64,000 nucleotides of DNA from Capniomyces stellatus (GCA_001661515.1 LUVW01000016.1:76146-140145), one strand, 5' to 3'; positions 1 through 12,113 are shown, counted from the stretch's first letter. The notes: generated by a model from the sequence alone, not told the origin. Program-made: numbers and translations.

Positions 1-1231
1 CTTTTCTTTAAAGAAATTTATCTTTGATTTAAATATAACTTTTTTAAAAGATTTGGATATTTGCTTGGTTCTTGCATTTATCAACACTTTTTTCACTTTA
101 AATTCACTAGCCATTGTACAGTTTTGCTGATTTCATTGGCATTCGTACAACATTTCTCACAATTTGTGAGCTCAAAGTGTACATGCCACAGCATTTTTTT
201 TTTTTTCTTCGTTGAAATTGGCTAGTGACCAAAATATACTTACTCTCCACAGGCTGAACATTTGATGGCTACTTGAAACGGAAATAAAATAAACCGACTT
301 GCAATATATACATATTTAATAGTAAATGTATATACAATTGAGATGTTGATCAAAAAGTGTGTTTCAACAGACCAATTAATATCCAACAAGTAGAACCACT
401 CGAGCAAAGTCACTAGACGACAACTTTGAAATCTCTCCTTTTTAATTTTTACCTTATGTAAATCATAATGTATTTCCACGTAACAAAACGTAACAAAAGT
501 AATAAATGGTAAAGCAGAATCAAAACATGGAATGGCCGAGTGTTGGGCAATCTTGAGGGATCGGTTAGTTTATCATTTTTTTTTTGCTTTTAATCACTTT
601 GTTGCCGTTTATTTTTCTCATTTTGAAAGAAGAGGTCTGGTGAACAAGGTTTGATTTTGAACCTGTCAAAGTTTGGAATATAAAAAATAAAAAGTGGGTT
701 GTGAGAAAAGGTAATGTAAACAATGAAAAGAAAGAAGAATAGAAAAAAAAGTATGATTACAAGTGGCAGAAATAATGTGTTGGTGAATGGGAAAAATTAA
801 GTGTGAGTGGTGTGTAGCTATGGGAGCAAGACTTTGTGTAGGACCATCAACGAGTTCATTTCCCAACATGATTATAACGAGCGGGTGTGTATACAAACAG
901 CTATTAATCCCAATTATCGTCTAAATCTTGGAACGGTTATTTATCCTAGAAAAGCGGAAAGTAAAATAAAATAAAACGAGAGTACAAAATTAAACAATCA
1001 AGGGAAATAAAAATAAAAATAAAAAGTTTAAAAAAAATAAAAATGTATAAATTTAAAAGTTTAGAACCAAGAAACAAATAAATGTTTATTTAAAAAAAAA
1101 AGTCGGTTCGAGTATTTTTTTTTCTTTTCTTTTACTATACAAACCATTATATATATATATATTACTTGTAAAGAAGGCAAGTAAAACAGAAACAAGAAAG
1201 AAAGAAAAAAAGAAGAGAGAATTAAAGGAAA
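1..1231. other. 5' flank of phosphomannomutase gene, no gene seen
   Basis: I see no coding exon that resembles a known family here. The last 300 bases before the phosphomannomutase start are strongly A/G-rich on the plus strand, as is usual for leaders in this window. A short (TA)n run lies near 1148-1164. The short open frames on either strand have no recognisable content. Confidence 0.5.
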
Positions 1232-2246
1232 ATGAGTGCAAACCCAGCAGATTGGCAATACAAAAAGCATCCAAAGACAATATGTCTTTTTGACGTTGAT
1301 GGCACATTGACACCAGCACGTGGGGTAAGAAGTATAGTATTGTATTATGTATGGATTGAAAAGTTGGTGTTTGTTGGAATAAGCAAGCCAAAATAAAAAA
1401 ATGAAAATAGAAAGAATGAAAAACTAAACAAAAAGGGTTGAAATGGGGGGTCATTAATAGTTAATCAGCAAGGAAATGAAAGAGATGTTGAACAATCTCC
1501 GCGAGGTTTGTGTTGTTGGGTTTTTGGGTGGTTCAAATCTGCCAAAACAAAAGGAGCAATTGGGAAATGAATGTAAGTAACAAATACACAACCACTTTGG
1601 TGAGTTTTACGAGTATCAAAGGTTGATGTGAAATAGAAACATATATATAAAGAAAGAAATAAACTTAATTTTGATTATAGGCGAAAAGGACTATGATTTC
1701 TGCTTTTCAGAAAACGGATTGACATCGTTTAGACTTGCCAAGCCATTGCCACAAGAAAGCTTTATAAAATTTGTCGGTGAGGAAAGATACAAAAAACTGG
1801 TCAACTTTATCCTGAGATACATTGCAGAACTAGACATCCCAGTCAAAAGAGGAACATTCATTGAGTTTAGAAACGGAATGATCAATGTTTCGCCAATTGG
1901 AAGAAATTGCTCACAAAGCGAACGCAAAGACTATGAAGTCTTTGACTTGCAAAACAGAATCAGAGAAAAGTTTGTTGAAAGCTTGCAACGCGAATTCCCA
2001 GACTACGGTCTGAAATACTCTATTGGCGGAGAAATCTCCTTTGACGTGTTTCCCGTCGGCTGGGACAAAACCTATGCCCTCAAACACCTGCAGGGCGAGG
2101 GCTTTGACCAGATCCATTTCTTTGGCGACAAAACTTTCAAGGGCGGAAACGACTATGAAATCTACACCGAAGAAGGCGTCATTGGCCACTCTGTCACCGA
2201 CCCTCAAGACACAATGAACCAAATCAAAGCTCTATTTGATATCTAA
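1232..2246 (+). CDS. SEC53: phosphomannomutase (PMM/Sec53 type)
   Basis: Converts mannose-6-phosphate to mannose-1-phosphate in the cytosol, the step that feeds GDP-mannose into N-glycosylation, O-mannosylation and GPI-anchor synthesis. Three exons are read: 1232-1324, 1461-1572 and 1681-2246, giving about 256 residues, the usual length. The HAD-type nucleophile motif FDVDGTLTP is at residues 20-28. The cap-domain block [19 protein letters not shown] and the blocks [20 protein letters not shown] and [15 protein letters not shown] follow in the family order. The start is the ATG preceding the catalytic exon. All three exons join in frame, and both introns have GTAAG donors and TAG acceptors. 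It converges on the striatin gene downstream. The call is secure; the intron 1 acceptor at 1460 was chosen because it restores the residues before SKEM. Confidence 0.95.
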
Positions 2247-2672
2247 GATTTTAATATCTCTTTTTCCAATCTTTTAATTAACCAATAAACACATTTTTTT
2301 TTAACTTTATTTTTTTAAAAGAAAACTCTTCATCTTGCTTTGACAACCAGGTTTCGCACCGACTTTACGAATAAAGCAAAACCCCCCAACTCTAAATCAA
2401 GAGGGAAGACAAGTAAAACAAAAATAGTTTATCGGATCTCAATAATAATAATAAATGGAATTTATTGATTTCAATGATAGAAACAAAAGGAGTTTAATAG
2501 TAATCGTTGGAAATGATAGGCTGATATTTACAAAAAGGAAATAAAAGAAGGTCAAAAAGGTCAAAAGGGGGCCAGTTTAAAACGACTGTCACCAACGTTG
2601 GCTTGGTTTGCAAGTTGGTCAATACCAACACGTTATTTATTTTTCCCACACTGTTTTTAATTATTCGCTTCT

Positions 2673-2792
2673 AGTTTGATAGTTTGATAGTTTGATAGTT
2701 TGATAGTTTGATAGTTTGATAGTTTGATAGTTTGATAGTTTGATAGTTTGATAGTTTGATAGTTTGATAGTTTGCTAGTTTGCTAGTTTGTT
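2673..2792. repeat. tandem octamer array (AGTTTGAT)n
   Basis: Twelve perfect copies of AGTTTGAT (2673-2768) are followed by two copies of AGTTTGCT and one of AGTTTGTT. The array lies between the convergent phosphomannomutase and striatin genes. Its last degenerate unit overlaps the TAA stop codon of the minus-strand striatin gene, so the array would start that gene's 3' UTR. Confidence 0.95.
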
Positions 2793-5700
2793 AGTTGGGT
2801 AGTGGCGAAAAGAAGGAAATGGATCCATCACGACCTCCAGCCAATAAAGAAACAGGACTGGTGTTGCTTGAACCAAAATGGTCTGAGCCAAGAGTAAACA
2901 ATTTGACGCTTGTGACATGATAGTCTGGACAAAGACTGGACTGGTATATACAACTCATGTTTCTAGGGTCCCAGCACTGAACTAGCCCAGTTGAGCTGCC
3001 TGTGGCCAGCAAGGATCCATCAAAATCAAGAGCTGTCACCGCACTCGTGTGGTAGCCATTCAGCCCCAACGCTCCGTTTTGAGCTGGTGCTGCAGCATTG
3101 ATGTTTATTGCTCCAATAATCCGCCTACATCTGGAATCCGACCATACCAAACCTCCGTTCTCCAAACCACCAAACACTAACGATGAGTAGTTCATGTATC
3201 GAGAGTCGCAGTCGGGTGCTGAAACCAGCTTGTTGATCTGAGAATCTTGATCGACTATTGTTTGAACCAACCGTTTGCCCATTGATTAGTATCTGTTTTA
3301 TACTTGCTGCACTTTCCCCCTCTTTCTCTTTTTTTTTAAAAAAAAAAATCAAAGTAAAACCAAGGCGAATTAAGGTAAAATAAACTTACCTAAAAGCTCA
3401 GAAATCGGCTGGGAAGTGTTGTAGTCAAACAGGGAAATCCCGCCTGATCTATACGAAACTGCAACCATAGGATCAAACTTTGAAGGAAAACACACCGAAG
3501 TAGCTCCACAAGAATCTACAAATCATTGTCAATATAGCACAACGCATTTTATCCACTATACTCTGTATACAAACGCCCACCAAACCTTGGCTGAACTTTA
3601 CAAGTTTAAAAACACGTAGACTTACTTTTGGCAGACTTTAGAGTCGACAAGTAGCTTGATTCGGGGTTATCTATGTTCCATATTCTACATGACCCATCGG
3701 CTGACGCTGAGGCCAAAACAGACCCAGTGCTTGTGTCCAATAAATCTTTATTTTTATAAACCAAATCTCTGTTCCGGCTGCTGTTCAGAGTTGGCGATAA
3801 TTTGCTAAATAGTCCCCCACTATCCCCGCCAACACCACCAGTCGTTCGGGTGGTAAAGTTGACATTGCTTGGCGATACGGCCAAATCCCAAACCACATCT
3901 GTATGGCCTACCAGTTCAAACTTTGAAAAAGCACTCTTTTCAGCTGTTGATGCTGGTGGCAACTCCCATGCATTGATCGTGTTGTCCATTCCTGCTGAAA
4001 ATACACGGTTGGTTTGTCCATTAAACGCCACACTTGTCACCCCTGCCACGTGTCCTCTCCACGTAACGCTTGGTGGTTCTTTCCATTTCACATTTCCTGA
4101 ACTGGATTCTTTCCCCTCCTCTATACTGCTGCTTTTTCATTTTTCATTTCATTTTTTATATTTATATTTGTATTTGTATTTGTATTTGTATTTATTTAGT
4201 CATCTACTTTAAGAATTTCCAACTCGGAAACTCAAAATAGTAGGGAGTTGCTGTAAATTCATTCCACCCACTCAATCTATATTTATCTACTTATAAATAC
4301 CAAACTTACTTGTACATTCGGCTTCTCATCGTTCCGTTCGGCAGTTCCCATAAGTTAACCAAGCAGTCCTCAGACCCACTGACTATCTGCACTCCATTCT
4401 CAGCTGTAAATCGTACATCCAACGCCAAAACCGAGTCCAAATGCCCGCTGACAAACCCACTTAACCTCCAGTTCTTTGGGAGCTCAGCCTCATGCCTTCT
4501 AACCCCAGTACTGCTCATCTCGGCCTGGCTATTCAGCTGCGAAACACTAACTACCCTTGCTTTTCCCTTTCCAGCCCCCCAAACTAACTGTGGCCTGTCG
4601 TGTGTTGGGTCAGATAGAGTTGGTGAAACCGCTACTTTGCTTTCCACAGAGCCTCTTTGTATTGGTGGCGAAAGTGTATGAAGAGAACCTCCTGTTTCTG
4701 GTGCTGTTGATGCTGCTTTTGCCTCTGCAATACTCCGTTGCCTAGCTATAAATTCCACCATTAGTCCTGCATTCTTTGATGCAGTTCCCTTATTTGCATC
4801 TCTCAAACTCTTCAGCTTTTCCAACTCCTCGTCGCTCATATCAAGCAGGCTCCTTTTCACCGGCTTTTCCAAATCCAATTTCTTTTCCACAACTTTCATC
4901 AATCTGTCATCTGCTCTCTCTTGCATACCCGCACCCGCACTCGCACTCGCACCCATACCCACACCCACACCCACATCCGCACCCGTTTTCGAAAAGTCAA
5001 TCACCCTGTCTATTATCTGCTGTCTCTTTTGCCCAACCAACATATTGTGTCTCGACTTTCTCGCCTCTTCGGCCCGGATACTTCCATCTCCTGCTTTTGG
5101 AGTTTCTTTACTTGCTTGCCATTTTTCTAACCTTTCTCCTTTAGTCTCTTCAACAAACTCCCCTCGCCCCTTATTCCTGCTGCTGCTTCCGCTACTTTCT
5201 CCCGCATCTAAATTGTCTCCCACCAACTCGTTTTCTTTTCCATTCTGTTTAGGCTCGACTATTGCCAGCTTAGCTTTGCGTCTCTCTGCCAACTCCTCAA
5301 ACGACTTGGACTGCTTTTCTTTCTCTTCGCTTTCCTTCTCCAGTGTCTGTTTTCTGATTCTTTCAACCAGTTTGTTCTTTTTGTCAATCAGCCCATCAAT
5401 CTCGTTCATACCCTTGCTCTTGGCTTTTCCTTCTCTCGCCCCATTTCCATCGCCATTCTTCTGCTCTGCCGTACTCCCGTCTTTTATTCGTTCATCCAGC
5501 TCTGCTCTGCTACTGCCCCCCTTTTTACTTTCTCTACCTACCCCCTCACTACCATTTTCCAAAAATTGTTATTTTTCTTGAATCCATATTTATGCTTCAG
5601 TCAACCACCCTTGAATTCACTCCTACACTCGAAATTTCCACTAAAAAAAACCTCACCACCATATCTCTTACCTTTGAACAGCCGCAAAATCAATGTTACC

Positions 5701-6079
5701 CTTATTGTTCTCGATAACCTTTTCCAACATTTCCACCCTTCTCTTGTAAAAATCCAACTGCCCATTCAGCCGCTTATTTACTCCACTTAGATATACTATC
5801 TGCGTCTATTTGTTCATTCATTGTCTCTGTCTTTTAATTTCTACATTAAACAAAAAAAAAAAAATACCACTCTATACTACCAAACTCTACCAACCACCTA
5901 TCCAATATTCAAGCACATGGTGTTGTAGCACCTACCATGGTTTTAACTTGCTCGATTTGTCGAGTCTGGATATCCGCCTCTACTTTTCTCCATTCTGTGT
6001 ACAAGTACTCTAGCGTCTCTGGAATTGTTGCGTCCAACTTGCCTCGTTTTCCATTTACGATTTCAATTCCCTTATTCAT
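2791..6079 (-). CDS. striatin-family WD40 scaffold (STRIPAK subunit)
   Basis: Striatins (PRO11/Far8 relatives in fungi) are the regulatory B''' subunits that organise PP2A in the STRIPAK complex, acting in cell fusion, septation and hyphal development. Six exons are read on the minus strand: 5936-6079, 5672-5805, 4310-5548, 3626-4101, 3390-3515 and 2791-3254, all in phase, giving about 860 residues. The N-terminus holds the striatin signature: a TEW element (PETLEYLYTEW) followed by a coiled coil (QIVYLSGVNKRLNGQLDFYK). A charged, low-complexity linker follows, and then WD40 repeats (SGSEDCLVNLWEL, SAGMDNTINAWEL, SASADGSCRIWNI, GSSTGLVQCWD, GGRDGSISFF). Intron 5 contains a TACTAAT branch-like site and ends at the next AG. 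Calmodulin- or caveolin-binding segments were not identified. Family assignment is firm because coiled coil and WD40 domain are both present. Confidence 0.88.
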
Positions 6080-7432
6080 TTTCTTGACGCTCTTTTGTTT
6101 TTTAAAGCCCCTTTGTTTTTTATATCCCCAAGCTCACTGCCCATTAACAACATATATATACTTTTCTTTTAAAAATAATAAAGCTAAAACAAACACCGTC
6201 CTCTTTGGAAACCAAATTGCCAAAGAATTTCAATATTTGCTTTTGACGCTTTGCAACTAATTGCTAATATATCTCCTTGACAAGTATTCAACAACTAACC
6301 TAGCTAACCAATTTTCTAACCCAATTTTGCCAGTTAACTTTTGTTTAGTTTGGTAAAAAAAAAAACGCTTCGTTTGTTTTATTTCTTGTTTGTTTTTTTT
6401 TTGTTTTTCGGTTTTTTGGTACTTTAAGCTCTGATATTAACTATCTTTATTATTTCCCTCTCTTTAAAGCTGTTATAATCCTTGGAAGCGAGTATGTGCT
6501 GTTACAATAACTTGTTTATGATTCATGAGTTTAAATTCACACCAATTTATAAATTCACAATCAATTCCCTACTATAAATTGATGTTTTCCCTAAATGCTA
6601 TTCTATTAAAAAAAATACAAAAAGTGGCTATTCCATTCGCATCTTTCACCTCTCCGTTTTGCTTTATTCTAGACTAATCGACTTTACTTTATTCTAGACT
6701 AATCGACTTTACTTTATTTTAGACTGATCGACTTTGCTTTGTTCTAGACTAATCGATTTTGCTTTGTTCTAGACTGATTTGGTTTGCTTTGGTGCTTTTG
6801 GTTTTACTATTTAATCCAGTTGTTTGGCTAGAGGCTAATAGTTGCTGCCTTTGTTGTCTGCAGCTTTGATCTGTTTTAAACAAATTAACAGACGGGGCAA
6901 TGAAGATCGAGTTTATAAGTTCAATAGCATATTCGGTTGTATATGCAGCTGCGTTGTAATTGTACAGTTTATTTATCAAAAATCAAAACTTTCAAAAGTC
7001 CAACTACATTGGGTAGAAATGAGTAAATATAAATCAATATAAATATAAAAGTAAGGTTATAGTAGACAACCAAAATGTCCATGTTGCGGGTTTTATTAAC
7101 ATAAATTGATGTGCGTGTTTGTTTTTTTCTTTTTTTTTCTTTTTTTTTCTTTTTTTTTGATTATCCAGATATCAAAAATGCAAAAGTGTTTGTTAAGTCT
7201 AGGCAGTGTGCGATGAGTAGGCTGGTTCATAAGCTGAGTGGTAAAAGGAGGGCGGATAGTGCGTTTTGTGTTGTGTTTTAAAATACTACAGTCGACAGTT
7301 TAACCAGCAGGTCGATTCTACTTGATTACATCTACCCTATCACCAGTGAATTTTCCAAATACTATTTATCGCTGTTTGATTATACATCGATGACTAGTAA
7401 AGTGGAACTTTCCAAAACATCAACCAATTCGA
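6080..7432. other. intergenic, head of striatin gene to pseudoprotease 3' end
   Basis: No gene is recognised. The region holds the 25-bp minisatellite at 6662-6786 and homopolymer tracts, including a run of (CT9)-like 10-mers around 7117-7159. A 76-codon open frame on the minus strand around 6749-6979 ends inside the minisatellite and has no family features. Confidence 0.5.
6662..6786. repeat. 25-bp minisatellite, five copies
   Basis: The unit reads CTTTATTCTAGACTAATCGA plus CTTTA. Copies begin at 6662, 6687, 6712, 6737 and 6762. The first two are identical and the last three diverge progressively. Each copy contains a TCTAGAC or TTTAGAC core. The period is not a multiple of three, so it is not a coding repeat. 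Confidence 0.93.
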
Positions 7433-8746
7433 TTAAAGCAGTAGGAAGGCTGCCATGTACAGAATCAGGTACGCTTTATTAGAGTACGTCAGTTCTATCA
7501 GTAATTTGTTGGAGAAACCTCCACTGCTCTTTTGTTCGGTTTTGGATCCTCCCGATTTTTTGCCTTCGTTTGCCTTTGCTTGCATCATGTTTTTGTCGAT
7601 GTCGTTTATCATACTTCTCATTTCTGCTTCCTTTCCGTTGTCAACGGTCGCTGCGTCAAGCTCTTCTGTAGATGATATCTGCTTGATTGGAATCCCTGCG
7701 TTCGCTGATAAAAACGCCAAGTACTTACCAAGTCTTAGGTTGAATCGCATTGCATTTGGATCATCGCATGCTTGGTCCAGTGGCTTGCTGGCCGAAACAT
7801 ATTTTCCTGTTAACCCCAGCAACACTATACTCCTTTTCGCTGTATAAGCAATAATTGGATCTCCTCCAAGAGCATCTTTGCACGAAACCTGCGTTTTAGA
7901 CCCCTCAGTACACATCATAGTCCCGTTCTGTGAGCTAAAATCAGAATTTAGTTTTGCGCATTCTGCGTTGTCGCCTAAAACCGTGAACATAATTGGCACT
8001 TTGCTCTCTGGACTCGTGTTTAACTTTATGGCCTTGAACCCAGGTGCTAGATTCCTTATCGTTGTCGCGATTGCCCCCACTGTTTGATTAAATGCAACTG
8101 GTGTTTTCAACTTTATTATCGCAAACATAGCCTAAAGTAACAATTATAATACAACACGCAATAAAATCTGTTAGTAAAATTATCAACATGTATCCGTTTC
8201 CATCTTTATGACCCTATTACTGTAATAAAATCGATTTACAATATTAATCCACAATAAAACTACATAAGCTCTTACATTGTTGTCGATTCTTGGCTCCTCG
8301 ATAAGTACACCTGTCATTGAGCTTGTTGGCCTGAATCTGTCATCATTTCCAACAATTATGTTAAAAGTTCCGTCTCCGTGCTTTTCTTTGGCACTGTTGA
8401 TGCACATTGAGCTAGTGACCAGGGTGTCGTTTGAAATGAGTGTTGCACTACACAGCCTGTTATTAACACCTTTACTGTCCAGGTAGTTTAAACCTGCCAA
8501 AAAAACTGCACCTCGCAGAATCTTGATATTCTCTTCAAGGCTAGCAGTAGTGCCTCCATTCCTTAAACCTTGTACCTCGTTCTGAGTGTTACCTTTTGTC
8601 TTGTTCTTGTTGCTAGGTAGTTCCTTGGTCGCTTTTTTGCTTGTCTTTAGGACAGGCTCGGCGGTATCTTCAAATTCTGTTGTCGCAACAAACGATACCA
8701 TTCCAATAATAGCCAATAAAAATATCAGCCTGTGTGTAAAAAACAT
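7433..8746 (-). CDS. secreted S1 (trypsin-fold) serine protease homologue, catalytically dead, likely GPI-anchored
   Basis: Two exons (8276-8746 and 7433-8131) give 389 residues; the intron has a GTAAG donor and a TAG acceptor in phase 0. Residues 1-23 form a signal peptide (RLIFLLAIIGMVSFVATT). A trypsin-like domain follows: LCSATLISNDTLVTSSMC (98-115) aligns with the usual CGGTLI...TAAHC, AMFAIIKL (158-165) with the NDIALIKL strand, and CKDALGGDP (241-249) with CxGDSGGP. By that alignment the catalytic His is Met114, Asp is Met159 and Ser is Leu245, so it should not cleave peptides. A Ser/Gly/Lys-rich stalk (348-364) and a hydrophobic tail (372-389) look like a GPI-attachment signal. A role as binding or decoy surface protein is inference. 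A TATA-like box lies about 70 bp upstream of the chosen ATG; a GTG nine codons earlier was rejected. Confidence 0.75.
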
Positions 8747-8812
8747 TTTTGCCGCTTGTAAATTGTATACCACTGCAGATCAACTGAGTCGGTGTATCAA
8801 TGTATCCCTGTT

Positions 8813-8819
8813 CTTTATA
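8813..8819 (-). promoter_or_regulatory. TATA-like box of the S1 homologue gene
   Basis: TATAAAG on the minus strand, about 70 bp upstream of the ATG at 8746 and just after a T/A homopolymer stretch. Inferred from position and motif only. Confidence 0.4.
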
Positions 8820-11261
8820 AAAAAAAGTTGTTGCTCTTTAAAAAAAGATAAATAAAGAGTATACTCGTTTGAGATAAAGTGACTTGGAGTTTATCTTTAA
8901 AATTAAGACTGTGGAAATAAAAGTGCATTATGCTAAGCTTCTTTTTTTAAAAAAGCAGTTTTATATTATTCTTGATACCATTTTCGCTCCCTATTCTTTT
9001 TAACTTTTTTACTTAAAAAATTAATTGCACCGAGTTAATAATCCAATGCTCACAAACATTGGTGAAAGTTTTGTTGGATTTGTGGACGTTGCAAATATTA
9101 TATAAAGCAGTTTGGTCTAAACCGTTACCTACACACTATTGGCTATATACAATACTAGAATTAAAACACTATTGGCCCGTTTCTGATTTTGGGACAGAAA
9201 TTTGTTTGAACTGCTTGCCCATAAACCAAGAATTTGAACTTTTACAATGTTTTTTTGATGTTTATTAAAACATACTTTTACATTAGCAAGAGACGCCAAT
9301 ATAGTAAAGTTTGCATTGCTTAGGTAAGCAAGCCAATATCCTCAAATTGCCTTAAAAACACGTTCTAAATATACACACTTTTTTTTTGTTTTCTGTTATT
9401 TAATCAGGATGGCCAATAAAGTTCTTGGCTTTTTTTAATACCTAAAATAAAACCGTCCTGTAACCAGCTGAATACGTAATATGTGATTGGAATTTAATAA
9501 TTTATGCAAATATTAATTTGTGGATTATTTTTAGAAATAAACACACTTTCTCGTAATTCAAATCGTAAAAGATGTTGAGGTTTTGGTCAATAAAAAATCT
9601 ACAATAGCAATATAAAATTACCGAATGGGTTGGTTATAAAGTAGTTGCAATAACAGTAACGACATTGTTAGTTACCGGCAATAGAAAGTGGACACACTTT
9701 AATGTAAACAACCTAAATTCGTGCAAGGAAACGTCATTGGCTTTATCTAAGGCTTAATTGGCTTTACGGCTAACATTTATATAGGCAATTAAGTCTGTTT
9801 TTTTCAGAAACAGTTTACATACTGCCCTTGTACAAACTTCAAATACTTTCTACGCTTATATAAAATTCTGTCATTTTTTACAAATTTGTCCTCACTTTTC
9901 AAAGCCATATTTCCGACCTTGTACCATCGCCACTAAGATGGTCAACTAAGGGCAAAGTCAAAATACACTATGTACTGTTAGTAAGATTGGGACGCATCAA
10001 CTCTAAAATTCCGAGTGTAGCAGATGAATACGCTCTCTAGCTAATACATGGATGCGGGGTGTCAGACTACACCTTGCATTTACAGTATTTAGCTGAAGGT
10101 TCAAAATATTAACCCCCGCCCTCCCTTCTCATCTTTGCATGTTCGAACCATCTTTTTAATATGCTCTGCACAATTGGGGATATACAAACAATTACACGTT
10201 TATATAATATCATATCAATTAATCCAAACTGTTTGAATAACCAAATAAAGCCTGTAATTTGTGGGTAGCTTTGCTGTTGATGTTTACAAAGATATACTCG
10301 TATAAATATAGATTGATATTATCTTGCTGAGTATATAATTGATGTTTAGTGGTTGATACAGAATGGCATCCAAAGCCATAGCCCAAATCCTTAGTCCAAA
10401 TACCAGTTTTACACCGTTGAGTATATTTGACAATGCTCAACAACGTTACTAACCTTAATCTCTGGTGGTACTAATAACCATAAGCTCAGAAAAATGTAAT
10501 TTGATAGGCCCGTTCAGCGGTAACCACTTAGTTTCGATTTTAAGCTATATAGTGCTACCTGGGGTGGTAATAGCTGGGTACTTTGAAAGGAGTATGGGGT
10601 TCACATATTACTTTTCTTAGAGAGGAGGAATAACCATACACTGAACTCGACGAGCTTGGCCTGCTATGGTTTAATATAACCCAATTATGGTTAAAAGCTT
10701 GGCAAGTATCTAATGTTAGTCATCTGATTTTAGTTTAGCAGGCTGGCTAATTATAGCCCTCGCCTTAATATTGGAATAAATAATGGGGTAATCTTTAAAA
10801 TGTGGGAGTCGTAATTAAACTATAGATTAGTCGATTGTATTCGGGCTATCATTGGTAGAAATTTCAAAAGTGAGAATACGAATTGTTTTTTTGTATCGCG
10901 AAGAGGATTTGACCAAATGAACACAACAGAATTAGTTTTAAACCCATTGGCTGTAATTGATTATAGCCACAAACGGCACCTGAAAGTTATATTAAAATCA
11001 ATGCACTTGGAAAATTTGAATTCAAACCAAACTATTAAAGCGGTGTTTCCAAATACACTAGTCCAGCGTAGTTTGGAAAGGTGAAAAAAACAAAACACAA
11101 GTTGCTAAAGTCGATGTAAATGACTATTCACACAAATCATATTTAAATAGACTGAACCTGCCCACATCCATCCGTAATTAGTAAAAACAGAATTAAACTC
11201 CTCTAGTTTACAAACTAAAACTTTAATTAGAAAATATTGCATATACAATCATCGATAAATC
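8820..11261. other. gene-poor intergenic region
   Basis: About 2.4 kb of AT-rich sequence with no open frame that I can tie to a family and no tRNA-like box A/box B pair. A TATA-like element (ATATTTAAATAG, 11139-11150) lies about 110 bp before the repeat-protein gene at 11262. Confidence 0.5.
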
Positions 11262-12113
11262 ATGAGGTTTAGACAATCAATACACTCAATTGCATTCTGC
11301 TTGACATTGGCGTCAGTAAACTCCCAGTATGCAAGAGGAGGCGGTAACTATGCTGAAGATAATGGTAACATGGGAGGTGAAATTAACATCGGTGGGATTC
11401 TGGAAGGACTTAACGGACTAGGGCTAGATTTGGGTAGCTTGGGAGGAATACTGTTAAATGGTGGTGGGCTAGGAGGTGCATCTTATGGGGTTGACGGTAG
11501 TGCTGTCAATGAAGGTGGTGGAAATGGTGGTTCCAGATACAAAGATGGCGGTGATGGTAATGGCAGTGGCAGTGGTAATGGCAGTGGCAGTGGCGGCTCC
11601 AGATACAAAGATGGCGGTAATGGCAGTGGTAATGGTAATGGAAGTGGCAGTGGCGGCTCCAGATACAAAGATGGCGGTGATGGTAATGGCAGTGGTAGTG
11701 GTAATGGCGGTTCCAGATACAAAGATGATGGCAATGGTAATGGCAGTGGCAGTGGTAATGGCAGTGGCAGTGGAAATGGTGGTTATACTGGTAACGGTGA
11801 CTCTGAATATACAGCCACTGGAACTGCTATTTATGATACCAATTCTGGGTTTTCTTACACAGGTAGCAGCAGCAGCAGCAGCACAATGTATAAGGACAAT
11901 GTCACACCATCTTATACCGGGAGCGAGAAGCCAACTAAAACTTCACAAGATTGCTCTAATGGGAAATGCTATGTGCCATGGTGGGAGACAGAGAACCCAG
12001 TAAGAGTGGTTACAAAATATGTAGCAGACTACGGAAGCTCCAACGGCGGGTATGGAAGTGGAGGTGGAGGTGGAGGTGGAAGCGGCAGAAACTACATAAA
12101 TAATGGCTATTAA
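11262..12113 (+). CDS. secreted Gly/Ser/Asn-rich repeat protein
   Basis: A single-exon frame of 283 residues. Residues 1-21 look like a signal peptide ending at SVNSQ. The centre has four copies of a block beginning GGSRYKD, each followed by a variable Gly-Asn-Ser run such as GDGNGSGSGNGSGS (roughly residues 88-175). A Ser/Thr/Tyr-rich stretch follows (YTGSSSSSSTMYKD), then a conserved-looking element with a cysteine pair and aromatic residues (DCSNGKCYVPWWE, about residues 229-241) and a poly-Gly tail. There is no transmembrane helix or GPI tail. It resembles cell-wall or extracellular matrix proteins in composition only; I do not recognise a family. The coding repeat has the period of a minisatellite, so copy number is likely to vary between strains. 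Confidence 0.7.
   Translation: MRFRQSIHSIAFCLTLASVNSQYARGGGNYAEDNGNMGGEINIGGILEGLNGLGLDLGSLGGILLNGGGLGGASYGVDGSAVNEGGGNGGSRYKDGGDGNGSGSGNGSGSGGSRYKDGGNGSGNGNGSGSGGSRYKDGGDGNGSGSGNGGSRYKDDGNGNGSGSGNGSGSGNGGYTGNGDSEYTATGTAIYDTNSGFSYTGSSSSSSTMYKDNVTPSYTGSEKPTKTSQDCSNGKCYVPWWETENPVRVVTKYVADYGSSNGGYGSGGGGGGGSGRNYINNGY

Noticed and set aside
6749..6979. 76-codon minus-strand frame ending in the minisatellite
   Set aside because: The tail is repeat-derived and the start has no supporting features.
7433..8746. Active serine protease call
   Set aside because: All three catalytic positions are substituted, so enzyme activity is not claimed.
8747..8773. Upstream start of the S1 homologue (MVYNLQAAK...)
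   Set aside because: It begins with GTG; the ATG at 8746 directly precedes the signal peptide.
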